Of a stretch of DNA of 32,667 nt, positions 32,640-32,667 are shown piece by piece (the stretch's first letter is position 1; each line of letters opens with the position of its first letter). The position numbers and the translations under genes were made by a program. The stretch comes from Egibacteraceae bacterium (GTDB taxonomy: Bacteria > Actinomycetota > Nitriliruptoria > Euzebyales > Egibacteraceae). The stretch spans positions 1 through 32,667 of the forward strand of contig JBBDQS010000014.1 in assembly GCA_040905805.1 (NCBI GenBank), in the 5' to 3' direction. The notes below the pieces were generated by a model. That model saw only the letters and a list, made by a program, of their open reading frames with translations. It was not told the DNA's origin and ran no database searches.

Positions 32640-32667
32640 GGGGGGGGGGGGGGGGGGGGGGGGGGGG
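32640..32667. other. Poly-G run at the sequence end (artefact)
   Basis: 28 consecutive G bases end the window. Such runs arise from no-signal cycles on two-colour sequencers or from contig-end assembly and are not a plausible genomic feature here. The preceding 100 bases hold no recognisable gene. Confidence 0.85.

Overview
The window is very GC-rich DNA with GTG starts, stop/start overlaps of the ATGA and GTGA type, and a gene set typical of Actinobacteria (ECF42-like sigma factor with a YCII partner, NarL-type two-component pair, SpoIIE/anti-sigma fusion, KatG, RtcB, ArsR/ArsM, Lgt-type lipoproteins). No rRNA, tRNA or single-copy marker allows a finer placement. The right end is a run of G that looks like a sequencing or assembly artefact, so this is probably the end of a contig.

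Layout. (1) 1-6.3 kb is an accessory island with visibly lower GC. It holds an orphan Phd-type antitoxin, a frameshifted tyrosine recombinase, two alpha/beta hydrolases (one broken, one intact), an intact antibiotic-biosynthesis-monooxygenase-like gene, two broken YCII genes, an ECF sigma factor lacking part of region 2, and a fragment of a cysteine-rich copper-binding protein. Three copies of a short palindromic repeat punctuate it, in a recombinase / repeat / gene / repeat / gene / repeat order. (2) 6.3-11 kb: a GAF histidine kinase and NarL regulator, a lipoprotein, and a short-chain dehydrogenase and queA that are both frameshifted. (3) 11-20.4 kb is mostly housekeeping: aminopeptidase N, a phosphoribosyltransferase-hydrolase fusion, a SURF1 protein, catalase-peroxidase KatG, a KynB/cyclase-family hydrolase, a frameshifted YihY membrane protein and a small membrane protein. 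(4) 20.4-25 kb: a SpoIIE phosphatase fused to an anti-sigma-type ATPase, RtcB RNA ligase, and a divergent arsR-arsM arsenic operon with two operator dyads. (5) 25-31.4 kb: a minus-strand operon of five tightly coupled genes. (6) 31.5 kb to the end: a lipoprotein and small unknown genes.

The most striking object is the five-gene operon 31406->24996. Its order is a flavin disulfide-reductase-like protein lacking the usual catalytic His, a RidA-family protein, a receiver-like/CBS protein lacking the phospho-acceptor Asp, a 1162-residue fusion, and a zinc-ribbon protein. The fusion joins an indoleamine-2,3-dioxygenase-like heme domain to an FAD/NAD(P)H reductase of the cytochrome P450 reductase type and a cytochrome b5 domain. 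Mammalian IDO is a heme enzyme whose ferric form is reduced by cytochrome b5 and P450 reductase, so this looks like a dioxygenase-type heme enzyme carrying its own reducing chain. The arginine that binds the substrate carboxylate in tryptophan-cleaving IDO is not evident, so the substrate may not be tryptophan.

Several genes carry single-base frameshifts. Those in the island go with a nonsense codon and deletions and look like real decay. Those in the SDR, queA and yihY genes could equally be assembly errors.
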